From the NCBI GenBank assembly GCA_035306605.1, contig DATGNR010000082.1: 8,526 bases of DNA. One strand, 5' to 3'. This document shows positions 1 to 6,843 of the stretch, piece by piece (within the stretch, counting starts at the first letter, position 1; every line of letters begins with the position of its first letter). The position numbers were made by a program, and so were the translations under genes. Origin of the DNA: Xanthomarina sp035306605 (GTDB lineage Bacteria > Bacteroidota > Bacteroidia > Flavobacteriales > Flavobacteriaceae). Under the pieces are notes generated by a model that did no database searches, had not been told where the DNA came from, and saw only the letters and a program-made list of their open reading frames with translations.

Positions 1-111
1 AAAAACACCTATTTAGAAAATTACCATAAAGTAGTATTCGCTAAATTATTTGAGATAACCAAAGAACTACTTTTAACAAAAAAGATTATATTAGAAGAGC
101 GTTACAATTAA
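1..111 (+). CDS. C-terminal end of an unidentified protein (partial)
   Basis: Frame 1 is open from the window edge through 36 codons to a TAA at 109-111; the other two forward frames are closed early. The visible tail is rich in Lys, Leu, Glu and Ile and ends in LEERYN, which looks like an amphipathic C-terminal helix. I do not recognise the family and give no function. The stop lies only 4 bases before the histidine kinase start, so the two genes are probably co-transcribed and the kinase promoter is probably outside the window. Because only 36 residues are visible, coding status rests on the open frame and the tight spacing. Confidence 0.5.
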   Translation, partial: KNTYLENYHKVVFAKLFEITKELLLTKKIILEERYN

Positions 112-115
112 TTAT

Positions 116-2071
116 ATGAAGAAATTACTACTCCCAATAATGGTTCTTTTAATAAACCTTCATGGTTTTTCGCAAAGTCCTTTAAAAATTATAGATAGTT
201 TAAAAGTTGAACTTTCCAAGAGTCTAGATGAGGCAAAAAAAGCCAAGATTTATGGGGATTTAACGTGGTATTATTGTTCGGTTTCAATAGATTCTGCTTT
301 GGTTTACGGAAATAAAGCCATGAATATGGCCGAGAAAATGAACGATTCTGTGTTTTTAGCCCAAACGTATAATGATTATGCCACCGTATATTATTTAAAA
401 GGAGATTACAATTTCTCCGAGGATTTATTAATGAAATCTTTAAAAATCAGAAATAAACTCCAAGATTCTTCGGGTATTGCTGCTGTAAATTCTAAATTAG
501 GAAATATATATTATAAGAAAACGCTCCTTGATAGTTCCATGGTTTATTTTTTAAAATCATTGAAGTATTACGATAGCAAAGGAAATAAGGTTGTTGCTAA
601 TTCATTGAAGAGTAATATTGCAAACATTTATATGACATTAAAGAATTATACTAAAGCAGAACAATACTTAAACGAAAATATTACATTTTTCCAAGAAAAT
701 AATCAGTTAGAATATTTAAGTAATTCCTATGTGAGTATGGCTAGTCTTTATTTGTTTAAAAAGGACACAACAAATGCTATTAATTATTTAAAAAAGGGGA
801 TAAAAGAAGCTGAAAAAGTTAATGCATATCCAACTATAGGTTCTGCGTATAATAATTTAGGAACTATTTATAGTGACAAAAAAGATTATAAACTAGCTAA
901 ACAATATGTTCTAAAATCTATTGAAATAAGAGAAAAAAGTAATTTGGGAACAGAATTAGCAAGTTCAAAATTAACACTTGCAGGTATATATAATAATTTA
1001 GGAGAGTTTAGAAAGGCAAAACCTATATTATTAGAAAGCTTAAAAGTGTTTGCCAATGAAGAAATCGTAGATAAAAGTTTATTGGTTTACTTACAACTTA
1101 TACCAGTATATGCTAGTGAATCCAAGCCAGATAGTGTGGCATATTATACAAATATGTATATTAAAAATCAGGATTTGGTCTTACAGGAAAAAGCACTTAA
1201 ATTAAGTAGTGAATTAGAAACTAAATACGAAACAGAAAAAAAAGAAAAAGAAATCTTGTTACAACAAACGCAAATTTCTCAGAAAGAGCAAGATTTAAAG
1301 ACAAAAAATCATCAAATAATAAGCCTTGTAGTTTTGACACTTATTTTGTCTTTATTAGGTTATTTATTATACAACCAACAAAAACTAAAACACAACCAAC
1401 TTAAAAAGGAAAGCGAATTAAAAGAAGCTTTGGTTAAAATTGAAACCCAAAATAAACTGCAAGAACAACGTTTGCATATAAGTCGGGATTTGCACGATAA
1501 TATTGGCGCACAATTGACTTTTATAATTTCGTCCGTCGATAATTTGAAATATGGATTTAAACTGCCAGATAATCTAAATGATAAGCTAAAATATATTAGC
1601 GACTTTGCCTCGTCCACCATCTACGAGTTGCGAGACACCATTTGGGCCATGAATAAAAATGAAATTACTTTTGAAGATCTACAATCCAGAATTTCAAATT
1701 TTATTGAAAAAGCCAACAAATCCTCCAATGGTATTTCCTTCAATTTTAATGTGAACCAAGAATTGAAAAACAACAAAATGTTTACTTCGGTTCAAGGCAT
1801 GAATATTTATAGAATTATTCAGGAAGCCATAAATAATTCGTTGAAATATGCTAATCCTACCCAAATTGATGTGGACTTTTCAATTAAAGATGCTGTTTAC
1901 GAAATGACAATTACCGATAATGGATTGGGTTTTAACCTCGAGCAAATAGAATTTGGAAATGGTTTAAACAACATGAAAAAACGCGCACATGAACTAGATG
2001 CGGAATTTGAGATAATAACAGCCTTAAATACAGGAACTATTATAAGAGTTTATAAAAAAATAAACACCTAG
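116..2071 (+). CDS. TPR-containing sensor histidine kinase (HisKA_3/HATPase_c, NarL/DesK-type)
   Basis: This is a membrane sensor kinase of 651 residues. Residues 1-20 form a Sec signal peptide (basic start, hydrophobic core, GFSQ near the cleavage site). About six or seven TPR-like helical repeats follow at roughly 55-310, for example around NNLGTIYSDKKDY, and should lie outside the cytoplasmic membrane. A charged coiled-coil stretch (about 365-398) leads into one transmembrane helix at about 401-419. The cytoplasmic part has a HisKA_3 dimerisation domain with the phospho-acceptor His460 in RDLHDNIGAQ, then a HATPase_c domain with N box (E570, N573/N574), G1 box D601-N-G-L-G605 and G2 box G614-N-G616. 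All catalytic motifs are intact. The response regulator gene starts 40 bases downstream on the same strand, so this is a complete two-component pair. The TPRs suggest sensing through a protein or peptide partner, but the signal is unknown. Confidence 0.95.
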   Translation: MKKLLLPIMVLLINLHGFSQSPLKIIDSLKVELSKSLDEAKKAKIYGDLTWYYCSVSIDSALVYGNKAMNMAEKMNDSVFLAQTYNDYATVYYLKGDYNFSEDLLMKSLKIRNKLQDSSGIAAVNSKLGNIYYKKTLLDSSMVYFLKSLKYYDSKGNKVVANSLKSNIANIYMTLKNYTKAEQYLNENITFFQENNQLEYLSNSYVSMASLYLFKKDTTNAINYLKKGIKEAEKVNAYPTIGSAYNNLGTIYSDKKDYKLAKQYVLKSIEIREKSNLGTELASSKLTLAGIYNNLGEFRKAKPILLESLKVFANEEIVDKSLLVYLQLIPVYASESKPDSVAYYTNMYIKNQDLVLQEKALKLSSELETKYETEKKEKEILLQQTQISQKEQDLKTKNHQIISLVVLTLILSLLGYLLYNQQKLKHNQLKKESELKEALVKIETQNKLQEQRLHISRDLHDNIGAQLTFIISSVDNLKYGFKLPDNLNDKLKYISDFASSTIYELRDTIWAMNKNEITFEDLQSRISNFIEKANKSSNGISFNFNVNQELKNNKMFTSVQGMNIYRIIQEAINNSLKYANPTQIDVDFSIKDAVYEMTITDNGLGFNLEQIEFGNGLNNMKKRAHELDAEFEIITALNTGTIIRVYKKINT

Positions 2072-2111
2072 TTGCATTATTTAAATAGTTGTTTTCTAAA
2101 AGCAGAACCTT

Positions 2112-2765
2112 ATGAATATTAAAATAGCGATAGTCGATGATAATGCCTTTCTTATAAATGCTGTTAAGGAAAAGCTTTCTTTTTTCGAAGATTTACAATT
2201 TAAATTTTCAGCAACAGATGGTTCAGATTTATTGGTAAAATTGGAAGACAATCGGAATATAGATTTGATATTAATGGACATAGAAATGCCCATTTTAAAC
2301 GGAATTGAAGCAACCGATTTAGTGAAACAAAAATATCCGCATATAAAAATCATCATGTTAACGGTTTTCGATAACGATGAGAATATTTTTAAATCCATTA
2401 AAGCAGGAGCCGATGGGTATTTATTAAAAGAAATAAATGCCCAAGACCTTCACGATGGTATTCTGGAAACCTTAAATGGAGGCGCAGCCATGCATCCTTC
2501 TATAGCTTTAAAAACCTTGAAGCTTCTTAGAAACCCATTAAATATTGAGAACAAAAAAGAACAAGAAGATATTAAGTTAACTTCAAGAGAAATTGAGGTT
2601 TTAGAGCATTTAAGTAAAGGACTAAGCTATAATGCCATTGCCGAAAATTTATTTCTTTCAACCGGAACCATTAGAAAACACATAGAAAATATTTATAAAA
2701 AACTTCAGGTACACAATAAAATTGAAGCTGTACAAAAAGCACAAAGAAACAATCTCATCCCATAA
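2112..2765 (+). CDS. Response regulator, NarL/FixJ (LuxR-type HTH) family
   Basis: This 217-residue protein is the DNA-binding partner of the upstream HisKA_3 kinase. The receiver domain spans about 3-120: acidic pocket D9/D10, phospho-acceptor D56 in LILMDIEMP, switch T84 and conserved K107 in GYLLKE. A short charged linker (about 140-154) leads to a LuxR-type helix-turn-helix at about 155-215, with the typical LTSREIEVLEHLSKG start and the recognition helix around STGTIRKHIENIYKKL. Nothing is missing. Family knowledge says that phosphorylation at D56 causes dimerisation and DNA binding; the target genes cannot be read from this window. The 40-base gap to the kinase and same strand imply one operon. 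There is no evident Shine-Dalgarno sequence, which is normal for this phylum. Confidence 0.95.
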   Translation: MNIKIAIVDDNAFLINAVKEKLSFFEDLQFKFSATDGSDLLVKLEDNRNIDLILMDIEMPILNGIEATDLVKQKYPHIKIIMLTVFDNDENIFKSIKAGADGYLLKEINAQDLHDGILETLNGGAAMHPSIALKTLKLLRNPLNIENKKEQEDIKLTSREIEVLEHLSKGLSYNAIAENLFLSTGTIRKHIENIYKKLQVHNKIEAVQKAQRNNLIP

Positions 2766-2800
2766 GAATTTAGACAAAGCATTCGCTTCAAATTTTTGTG

Positions 2801-2808
2801 TACTTTTG
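2801..2808 (+). promoter_or_regulatory. Bacteroidetes -7 promoter box before the DUF4230 gene
   Basis: TACTTTTG matches the Bacteroidetes -7 consensus TAnnTTTG exactly and ends 3 bases before the ATG at 2812. Transcription would begin at or just after the start codon region, giving a leaderless or nearly leaderless mRNA. I see no good TTG-type -33 element at the usual 17-23 base spacing, so this remains a candidate. It would separate the DUF4230 gene from the two-component operon. Confidence 0.4.
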
Positions 2809-2811
2809 GGT

Positions 2812-3435
2812 ATGAGAAAAATTTTAATAGGAATTGTTATTGCCTTTATCATGATGTTTTCCTTTAAGTATTGTCAAGATAAAAAGGAAGAACGCATGGT
2901 CATAAAAGAAAGTTCGACCTTAATTCAAGAGCAGATAAAAAATGTGGGCAAATTAATTGTTACAGAAGGACATTACAGCCAAGTGTTTACCTATAAAAAT
3001 TCCAAAGCCTTGTTTGCGAACTTATTTAATGTAGAAAAAAAGGCCTTGGTGGTTGTAAATGCAGATGTAACCATAGCTTACGACTTAAGTAAACTAGAAT
3101 ATGTTTTAGATGAAAAAAATAAAGAATTAACCATTACTTTCATTCCAGAACAAGAAATAAACATCCATCCAGATTTTGAATATTATGATGTTCAAGCCGA
3201 TTATTTAAATCCGTTTGAGGCCAATGATTACAATACCATAAAAGAAACCGTTAGACAGAGTTTAATGAAAAAAGTTGAAGCCTCCAATTTAAAATCGAAT
3301 GCTCAAAATAGGCTGTTAAGCGAACTGGCTAAATTTTATATTCTAACAAACTCCTTAGGTTGGACCTTAAAATATAATCAAGAAGTTATTCAAGGTATAG
3401 ATCAGTTTGAACAGCTACCGGCATTAAAAAAATAA
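2812..3435 (+). CDS. DUF4230 family membrane-anchored protein
   Basis: This 207-residue protein is of the DUF4230 type, a family without a known function. It starts with an N-terminal hydrophobic helix at about residues 4-19 with no clear lipobox, so a membrane anchor is more likely than a lipoprotein signal. A mixed helix/strand region follows, with the family-like patterns KNVGKLIVTEGHYSQVF and, further on, VVVNADVTIAYDLSKLEY. The C-terminal part is helical, with a short Trp-containing segment (NSLGWTL). I start it at the ATG at 2812 because the hydrophobic anchor follows at once and a promoter-like box sits just upstream; the frame is open further upstream to an ATG at 2722, but that would overlap the response regulator by 44 bases. 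The rhodanese gene converges on it with a 14-base gap. Confidence 0.8.
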   Translation: MRKILIGIVIAFIMMFSFKYCQDKKEERMVIKESSTLIQEQIKNVGKLIVTEGHYSQVFTYKNSKALFANLFNVEKKALVVVNADVTIAYDLSKLEYVLDEKNKELTITFIPEQEINIHPDFEYYDVQADYLNPFEANDYNTIKETVRQSLMKKVEASNLKSNAQNRLLSELAKFYILTNSLGWTLKYNQEVIQGIDQFEQLPALKK

Positions 3436-3449
3436 CTTTAAACGGTAAC

Positions 3450-3758
3450 TTACAACTTGTTTCTTAAGCTGCTCCAACCGCCACCATTAATAGCTTCTAT
3501 TCCATGACTGTTTAACATAGATGCAGCACTAGAAGAGCGCATGCCACTTGCACAACAAGCAATTACTGGTTTGTTTAGTTTTTTAATCTCGTTAATTTTG
3601 CCTTTTAGGGCTTGAAGAGGAATGTTTTTTGAACCAGTAATAGCACCTTGGTTAAACTCTTCTTTAGTTCTTACATCAATAATGATGGCTTTTCTGGTTT
3701 GGAAATCTTTTATTTTATCTGTTTTATTTCCTCCTGTTAAAAAGTCTAATAATCCCAT
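3450..3758 (-). CDS. Single-domain rhodanese-like sulfurtransferase
   Basis: This 102-residue protein is one rhodanese domain, the length typical of stand-alone PspE/GlpE-like forms. The motifs seen are IIIDVRTKEEF (strand and first conserved loop), GSKNIP, and the active-site loop CCASGMRS, in which C69 is the predicted persulfide-forming cysteine (C69-A-S-G-M-R74). C68 directly before it is a second cysteine that could form a disulfide or help transfer sulfur. A Gly-rich end (GGGWSSLRNKL) matches the conserved C-terminal part of the family. There is no signal peptide; the short MGLLDFLTGG lead could be a small amphipathic helix. It should act in the cytoplasm, moving sulfane sulfur to a thiol acceptor; the natural donor is unknown. 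It has its own promoter region, with a CRP/FNR-like palindrome centred 51 bases before the start codon. Confidence 0.92.
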   Translation of the reverse strand: MGLLDFLTGGNKTDKIKDFQTRKAIIIDVRTKEEFNQGAITGSKNIPLQALKGKINEIKKLNKPVIACCASGMRSSSAASMLNSHGIEAINGGGWSSLRNKL

Positions 3759-3771
3759 AATTTAATTTTTT

Positions 3772-3785
3772 ACAAAGTTCTTTGT
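3772..3785 (-). promoter_or_regulatory. Candidate rhodanese -7 region inside a 14-base palindrome
   Basis: On the minus strand, GAACTTTG (3780 down to 3773) is one mismatch from the Bacteroidetes -7 box TAnnTTTG, and a TTTA lies 17 bases further upstream. The box is part of a perfect inverted repeat, ACAAAG-TT-CTTTGT on the plus strand. The predicted transcription start would be near 3767, about 9 bases before the ATG. The palindrome could be chance or a repressor site over the promoter. Confidence 0.35.
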
Positions 3786-3801
3786 TTTATTTTAAACTAA
3801 A

Positions 3802-3817
3802 TGTAACATGAGTTACA
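3802..3817 (-). promoter_or_regulatory. CRP/FNR-like palindromic operator upstream of the rhodanese gene
   Basis: TGTAAC-ATGA-GTTACA is a perfect inverted repeat with 6-base arms and a 4-base spacer. This is the size and symmetry of binding sites for CRP/FNR-superfamily regulators. Its centre (3809.5) lies about 42 bases upstream of the start point predicted from the candidate -7 box, the classical class II activator position. The sequence and geometry are seen; the regulator and the activation are inferred. Confidence 0.5.
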
Positions 3818-3895
3818 AGGCGCCTTAATTTGGTGTTTTTTAATACATTTTAAATGTTCTAATAATTCAAATAGAAGCTTCATATCTTAGTATCT

Positions 3896-3973
3896 ATGAA
3901 ACCTAAATTTGGTCTAAATGTAAAATATGCGGGCAAAGTTAGGGATTTAGAGCAAGTAATAATAAGAACTTAA
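3896..3973 (+). CDS. Doubtful 25-codon ORF upstream of tetR
   Basis: An ATG at 3896 opens a 25-residue frame (start MKPKFGLNVKYAGKV, basic, no recognised motif) ending in TAA at 3971-3973, 44 bases before the tetR start. In its favour, TATCTTAG lies 5 bases before its ATG, the same promoter-like octamer that precedes tetR, and both starts read ATGAAAC. Against it: no -33 element, no known family, and a length that arises by chance. It could be a small protein, a leader peptide, or a remnant of a decayed gene. I do not rely on it. Confidence 0.2.
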   Translation: MKPKFGLNVKYAGKVRDLEQVIIRT

Positions 3974-3982
3974 TCCATAGTT

Positions 3983-4011
3983 TTTGTAAATTTAATTTAT
4001 CAGTATCTTAG
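3983..4011 (+). promoter_or_regulatory. Candidate tetR promoter (TTTG - 17 bases - TATCTTAG)
   Basis: TTTG at 3983-3986 and TATCTTAG at 4004-4011 are separated by 17 bases. They match the Bacteroidetes -33/-7 pattern with one mismatch in the -7 box (TAnnTTTG). The box ends 6 bases before the ATG at 4018, implying a nearly leaderless tetR mRNA. This position supports the ATG at 4018 over the in-frame TTG at 4012. Confidence 0.45.
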
Positions 4012-4017
4012 TTGCCA

Positions 4018-4587
4018 ATGAAACAGGAATCACGTAAAAACGAAATTATAGAAACGGCTGCCAAGCTTTTCAAGGAAAAAGGCTATAGTGCCGTAACCAT
4101 GAGGGACATTGCTGCCGCCATGGGAATGAAGGCTGCGAGTTTGTACAACCATATTAGTTCCAAACAAGAAATTCTTAAGGAAATTATTATTGCTCTAGCC
4201 GAAGAATTCACCCAAAGCATGGAGCAAATTAAAACATCTAATAAAACCTGTATTGAAAAACTGAAAGAGATTGTTGCTCTCCATGTGTCAATAACAAGCA
4301 AAAATACCTTCGGAATGGCATCGCTAAATAACGATTGGATGCATCTGGAAGAACAATTGGATTATTATCTCAACCTACGTGTAAGTTATGAGGAAAACTT
4401 TAGAAGCATTCTTAAATCTGGAATATTAAATAAGGAAATCTCTAATAAAAACATAGAGGTTATGCTGTTTTCTATGCTTTCCACCTTACGTTCGCTATAT
4501 GTTTGGATCCCGAAAAAAGAAGTCATAGATGTGAATAAATTAAGCATACAATTAAGCGATGTCCTCATTGATGGAATTTACAAATAG
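4018..4587 (+). CDS. TetR/AcrR family transcriptional regulator, probable repressor of the paa operon
   Basis: This 189-residue one-component regulator has an N-terminal TetR DNA-binding domain at about residues 5-52: helix 1 around NEIIETAAKLFKEKGYSAVT, then the helix-turn-helix MRDIAAAMGMKAASLYNHI, followed by the SKQEIL helix 4 start. The rest (about 55-189) is a variable helical ligand and dimer domain. It lies directly upstream of paaE on the same strand with a 140-base gap that holds a strong palindrome, so local control of the phenylacetate genes is the natural inference. TetR-type PaaR regulators of phenylacetate operons that respond to phenylacetyl-CoA are known in other bacteria (for example Thermus); this protein may do the same, but ligand identity cannot be read from sequence. 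The ATG at 4018 is preferred because a promoter-like box sits just before it. Confidence 0.9.
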   Translation: MKQESRKNEIIETAAKLFKEKGYSAVTMRDIAAAMGMKAASLYNHISSKQEILKEIIIALAEEFTQSMEQIKTSNKTCIEKLKEIVALHVSITSKNTFGMASLNNDWMHLEEQLDYYLNLRVSYEENFRSILKSGILNKEISNKNIEVMLFSMLSTLRSLYVWIPKKEVIDVNKLSIQLSDVLIDGIYK

Positions 4588-4603
4588 TTTAGATTTTATT
4601 TTG

Positions 4604-4611
4604 TAAATTTG
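4604..4611 (+). promoter_or_regulatory. Candidate -7 box of the paaE-led operon
   Basis: TAAATTTG matches TAnnTTTG exactly and lies just after the tetR stop. The predicted start point, about 5-8 bases downstream, falls at or against the left edge of the palindrome at 4619-4636. No clear TTTG -33 element is visible at the usual distance. Transcription from here would give paaE a leader of roughly 110 bases. Confidence 0.45.
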
Positions 4612-4618
4612 TAGACCA

Positions 4619-4636
4619 AACTAACAAGTGTTAGTT
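4619..4636 (+). promoter_or_regulatory. TetR-type operator palindrome in front of paaE
   Basis: AACTAACA-AG-TGTTAGTT is a perfect inverted repeat with 8-base arms and a 2-base centre, the usual form of a TetR-family operator. It lies between tetR and paaE, immediately downstream of a perfect -7 box, where a bound dimer would block transcription start. The left half (ACTAACAAG) recurs exactly at 4684-4692 without its partner half. The palindrome is seen directly; binding by the adjacent TetR protein is inferred. Confidence 0.65.
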
Positions 4637-4641
4637 GGTTT

Positions 4642-4717
4642 GATAAGGATTTAATTGTCTTATCTATTGTTTTAATAATAACTACTAACAAGCTCTCTTT
4701 CTTAAAGAAAGGGTTAG
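4642..4717 (+). promoter_or_regulatory. Inverted repeats in the paaE leader
   Basis: Two further dyads lie in the leader. GATAAG (4642-4647) pairs with CTTATC (4659-4664) over an 11-base loop. CTTTCTTAAAGAAAG (4697-4711) is a compact self-complementary core, bracketed by CTAAC (4685-4689) and GTTAG (4713-4717). The second structure ends 10 bases before the paaE ATG, so it could affect translation. It has no following U-tract, so it is not an ordinary intrinsic terminator. CTAAC/GTTAG also echoes the operator half-sites, so a weak second regulator site is an alternative. Confidence 0.3.
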
Positions 4718-4727
4718 AGAAAGACTT

Positions 4728-5801
4728 ATGGCAGATTTTTATAAATTAAAAGTTGCAGATATATATAAGGAAACAAAAGACACGGTCGTGATATCTTTTG
4801 AAGTTCCCGAAAATCTAAAAGAGACCTTTAAATTTAAGCAAGGTCAGCACTTAACGCTTCGCAAGGAAATTAACGGAGAAGACATTCGTCGTAATTACTC
4901 GCTTTGCTCAAGTCCTTTGGATAATCAATGGAAAGTAGCCGTAAAAACCATTCGTCAAGGGGTGTTTTCTAATTACGCCTTCAACGAACTTAAAAAAGGA
5001 GACGAGCTGGAAGTCATGGCTCCTCATGGGGAGTTTTCGGTTGCTTGCGAGCCGGAAAGTTCCAATAATTATATTGCTTTTGCAGCTGGAAGTGGCATTA
5101 CACCTACCATATCTATTATAAAAACACATTTGCATCAAGAGCCAAATAGTACATTCAAGTTGTTTTACTTGAATCGCACTGTAAAATCCATTATCTTTAA
5201 AGAAGAGATAGAACAGCTTAAAAATGAGTTCTTTGGAAGGTTTCAAGTGTTTTATTTTTTAACAAAAGAACATCGGGATATTCCATTTTTAAATGGGCGT
5301 TTTGATAAAGAAAAGTTAGCAGTTTTAACAAAAACCTTTATAGATATTCCAGATACAGCCCATGCTTTTATTTGTGGCCCTCAGGATATGATCTTCTTAA
5401 TTCGGGACGAATTACAAGCCGCTGGAATGCCTAAAGAAAAAATTCATTACGAATTATTTTTCTCAGGAAGTAGCGAAGAAGAAAATAGACATATTGCTGA
5501 AGTTCTTGAAGAAAAAATAGACGGCACCCAAGTAACTATAATAGATGCGGGAAAAGAATTCCATTTTGTCATGGATGATGATTTTGATAATATTCTAGAT
5601 GGGGCTTTGGCAGCAGGAGCCGATTTGCCATACGCTTGTAAAGGAGGTGTTTGTAGTACTTGTAAGTGTAAAGTAATTGAAGGTTCGGTTAAAATGAAAG
5701 TCAATTACGCGCTTGAAGATAAGGAAGTGGCACAAAATTACGTGCTAAGTTGTCAATCTGTACCTACCAGTAAAAAAGTAGTTGTGGATTTTGATGTATA
5801 A
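4728..5801 (+). CDS. paaE: Phenylacetyl-CoA epoxidase reductase subunit PaaE
   Basis: This 357-residue iron-sulfur flavoprotein moves electrons from NAD(P)H through FAD and a [2Fe-2S] cluster to the PaaA di-iron centre. The order is that of the PaaE family: an FAD-binding beta-barrel at about 1-110 with the flavin motif R55-N-Y57-S58; an NAD(P)-binding domain at about 113-245 with GSGITP (121-126) and CGP (216-218); then a plant-type ferredoxin domain at about 266-357 with cluster cysteines C304, C309, C312 and C342. All key residues are present and the length is normal. It is the first structural gene here, whereas in E. coli paaE follows paaABCD. The start has only a weak GA-rich sequence upstream. 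Related phthalate- or toluene-type reductases share the fold, but the adjacent paaABC genes settle the identity. Confidence 0.96.
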   Translation: MADFYKLKVADIYKETKDTVVISFEVPENLKETFKFKQGQHLTLRKEINGEDIRRNYSLCSSPLDNQWKVAVKTIRQGVFSNYAFNELKKGDELEVMAPHGEFSVACEPESSNNYIAFAAGSGITPTISIIKTHLHQEPNSTFKLFYLNRTVKSIIFKEEIEQLKNEFFGRFQVFYFLTKEHRDIPFLNGRFDKEKLAVLTKTFIDIPDTAHAFICGPQDMIFLIRDELQAAGMPKEKIHYELFFSGSSEEENRHIAEVLEEKIDGTQVTIIDAGKEFHFVMDDDFDNILDGALAAGADLPYACKGGVCSTCKCKVIEGSVKMKVNYALEDKEVAQNYVLSCQSVPTSKKVVVDFDV

Positions 5802-5847
5802 ATAGAATTAAGGGTGGAGATTGAAAGTGTCAGAATTAAAATGCAAC

Positions 5848-5875
5848 AATCAAAAATCGTTAATCAAAAATCTTG
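5848..5875 (+). repeat. Heptad repeat AATCNNN x4 in the paaE-paaA spacer
   Basis: Four consecutive 7-base units begin with AATC at 5848, 5855, 5862 and 5869 (AATCAAA, AATCGTT, AATCAAA, AATCTTG). This gives an 11-base direct repeat, AATCAAAAATC, with a 14-base period. The array ends just before the two candidate paaA start codons. It may be related to the short-period repeats in the other paa spacers. Confidence 0.7.
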
Positions 5876-5882
5876 AATGATT

Positions 5883-6839
5883 ATGAGTGAAGAACAAATT
5901 AGGAATCTAGAAGCACAATTTGAAGCACGTATTGCACGTGACGAAAAAATTGAACCAAAAGATTGGATGCCGGAAAAGTACCGTCAAACACATATTAGAC
6001 AAATGTCTCAGCACGCCCATTCTGAAGTGGTTGGAATGCTTCCCGAAGGCAATTGGATTTCCAGAGCACCTTCTTTAAGAAGAAAAGTAGCACTTTTGGC
6101 AAAAGTACAAGATGAAGCAGGGCATGGTTTATACTTGTATTCAGCTTGTGAAACTTTGGGTATTTCTCGCGATGAGTTGTACGAGCAATTACATTCTGGG
6201 AAAGCTAAATACTCATCTATTTTTAATTATCCAACCATTACTTGGGCAGATATAGGTGCTATTGGTTGGTTGGTAGATGGCGCCGCCATTATCAATCAAG
6301 TACCTTTATGTAATACCTCTTTTGGTCCTTATGCCAGAGCGATGGTTCGGGTTTGTAAGGAAGAAAGTTTTCATCAACGACAAGGGTATGAAATCATGAT
6401 CAAACTAACAAGCGGAACACTAGAGCAACAAGCCATGGCTCAAGATGCCTTAGATCGTTGGTGGTGGCCAGCTTTAATGATGTTGGGCCCAACAGATGCC
6501 GAATCTGTGCATACCGAACAGTCTATGAAATGGAAATTAAAACGAAAATCAAACGACGATTTACGTCAGCAATTTATAGATCAAACGGTACCACAAGCCG
6601 ATTTAATTGGGCTTACTGTTCCAGATCCGGATTTAAAGTGGAATGAAGAACGTGAGAGTTATGATTTTGGTGAAATTAATTGGGATGAATTCTGGCAAGT
6701 AGTTAAAGGCCACGGCCCAATGAATAAAGAACGCATGAAAGCTCGAGTAGGTGCATGGGAACGTGGTGAATGGGTTCGTGATGCTGCTATGGCTTACGCT
6801 GAGAAACAACAAGAAAGAAAAGAAAAACAAGTAGTTTAA
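5883..6839 (+). CDS. paaA: Phenylacetyl-CoA 1,2-epoxidase catalytic subunit PaaA
   Basis: PaaA is the di-iron oxygenase subunit that uses O2 to convert phenylacetyl-CoA into its ring-1,2-epoxide, in complex with PaaB, PaaC and reductase PaaE. The protein is 318 residues long, close to the family length. The ferritin-like core carries two EXXH-type metal motifs, E78-A-G-H81 in QDEAGHG and E161-S-F-H164 in KEESFHQRQG, plus the conserved ARDEKIEPKDWMP and HIRQMSQHAHSEVVGMLPEG segments. The C-terminal half has the typical RWWWPALMMLGP and a lysine-rich tail. I choose the ATG at 5883 (protein begins MSEEQ). An in-frame ATG two codons earlier, at 5877, would add only Met-Ile and cannot be excluded. 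PaaB follows after 76 bases of repeat-bearing spacer. Confidence 0.97.
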   Translation: MSEEQIRNLEAQFEARIARDEKIEPKDWMPEKYRQTHIRQMSQHAHSEVVGMLPEGNWISRAPSLRRKVALLAKVQDEAGHGLYLYSACETLGISRDELYEQLHSGKAKYSSIFNYPTITWADIGAIGWLVDGAAIINQVPLCNTSFGPYARAMVRVCKEESFHQRQGYEIMIKLTSGTLEQQAMAQDALDRWWWPALMMLGPTDAESVHTEQSMKWKLKRKSNDDLRQQFIDQTVPQADLIGLTVPDPDLKWNEERESYDFGEINWDEFWQVVKGHGPMNKERMKARVGAWERGEWVRDAAMAYAEKQQERKEKQVV

Positions 6840-6843
6840 TAAA

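Noticed and set aside
1360..1620. 86-codon minus-strand frame across the kinase HisKA_3 region
   Set aside because: It is antisense to the conserved catalytic region of the kinase and its Ser/Leu/Cys-rich translation is typical of a shadow frame.
2722..2811. 30-residue N-terminal extension of the DUF4230 protein
   Set aside because: It overlaps the end of the response regulator, is not hydrophobic, and would bury the membrane anchor; the promoter-like box supports the ATG at 2812.
3436..3449. Bidirectional terminator between the convergent DUF4230 and rhodanese genes
   Set aside because: The 14-base gap has no stem-loop that I can see; any termination signal must overlap coding sequence.
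4012..4017. TTG start for the TetR gene
   Set aside because: It would add only Met-Pro and would lie directly against the predicted -7 box; the ATG two codons later is the normal choice.
4697..4711. Intrinsic terminator after tetR
   Set aside because: The dyad is AT-rich, has almost no loop, and lacks a U-tract; it is in the paaE leader rather than at the end of tetR.
6458..6646. 62-codon open frame inside paaA on the same strand
   Set aside because: It lies wholly within a clear paaA coding region in another frame and its translation has no recognisable features.
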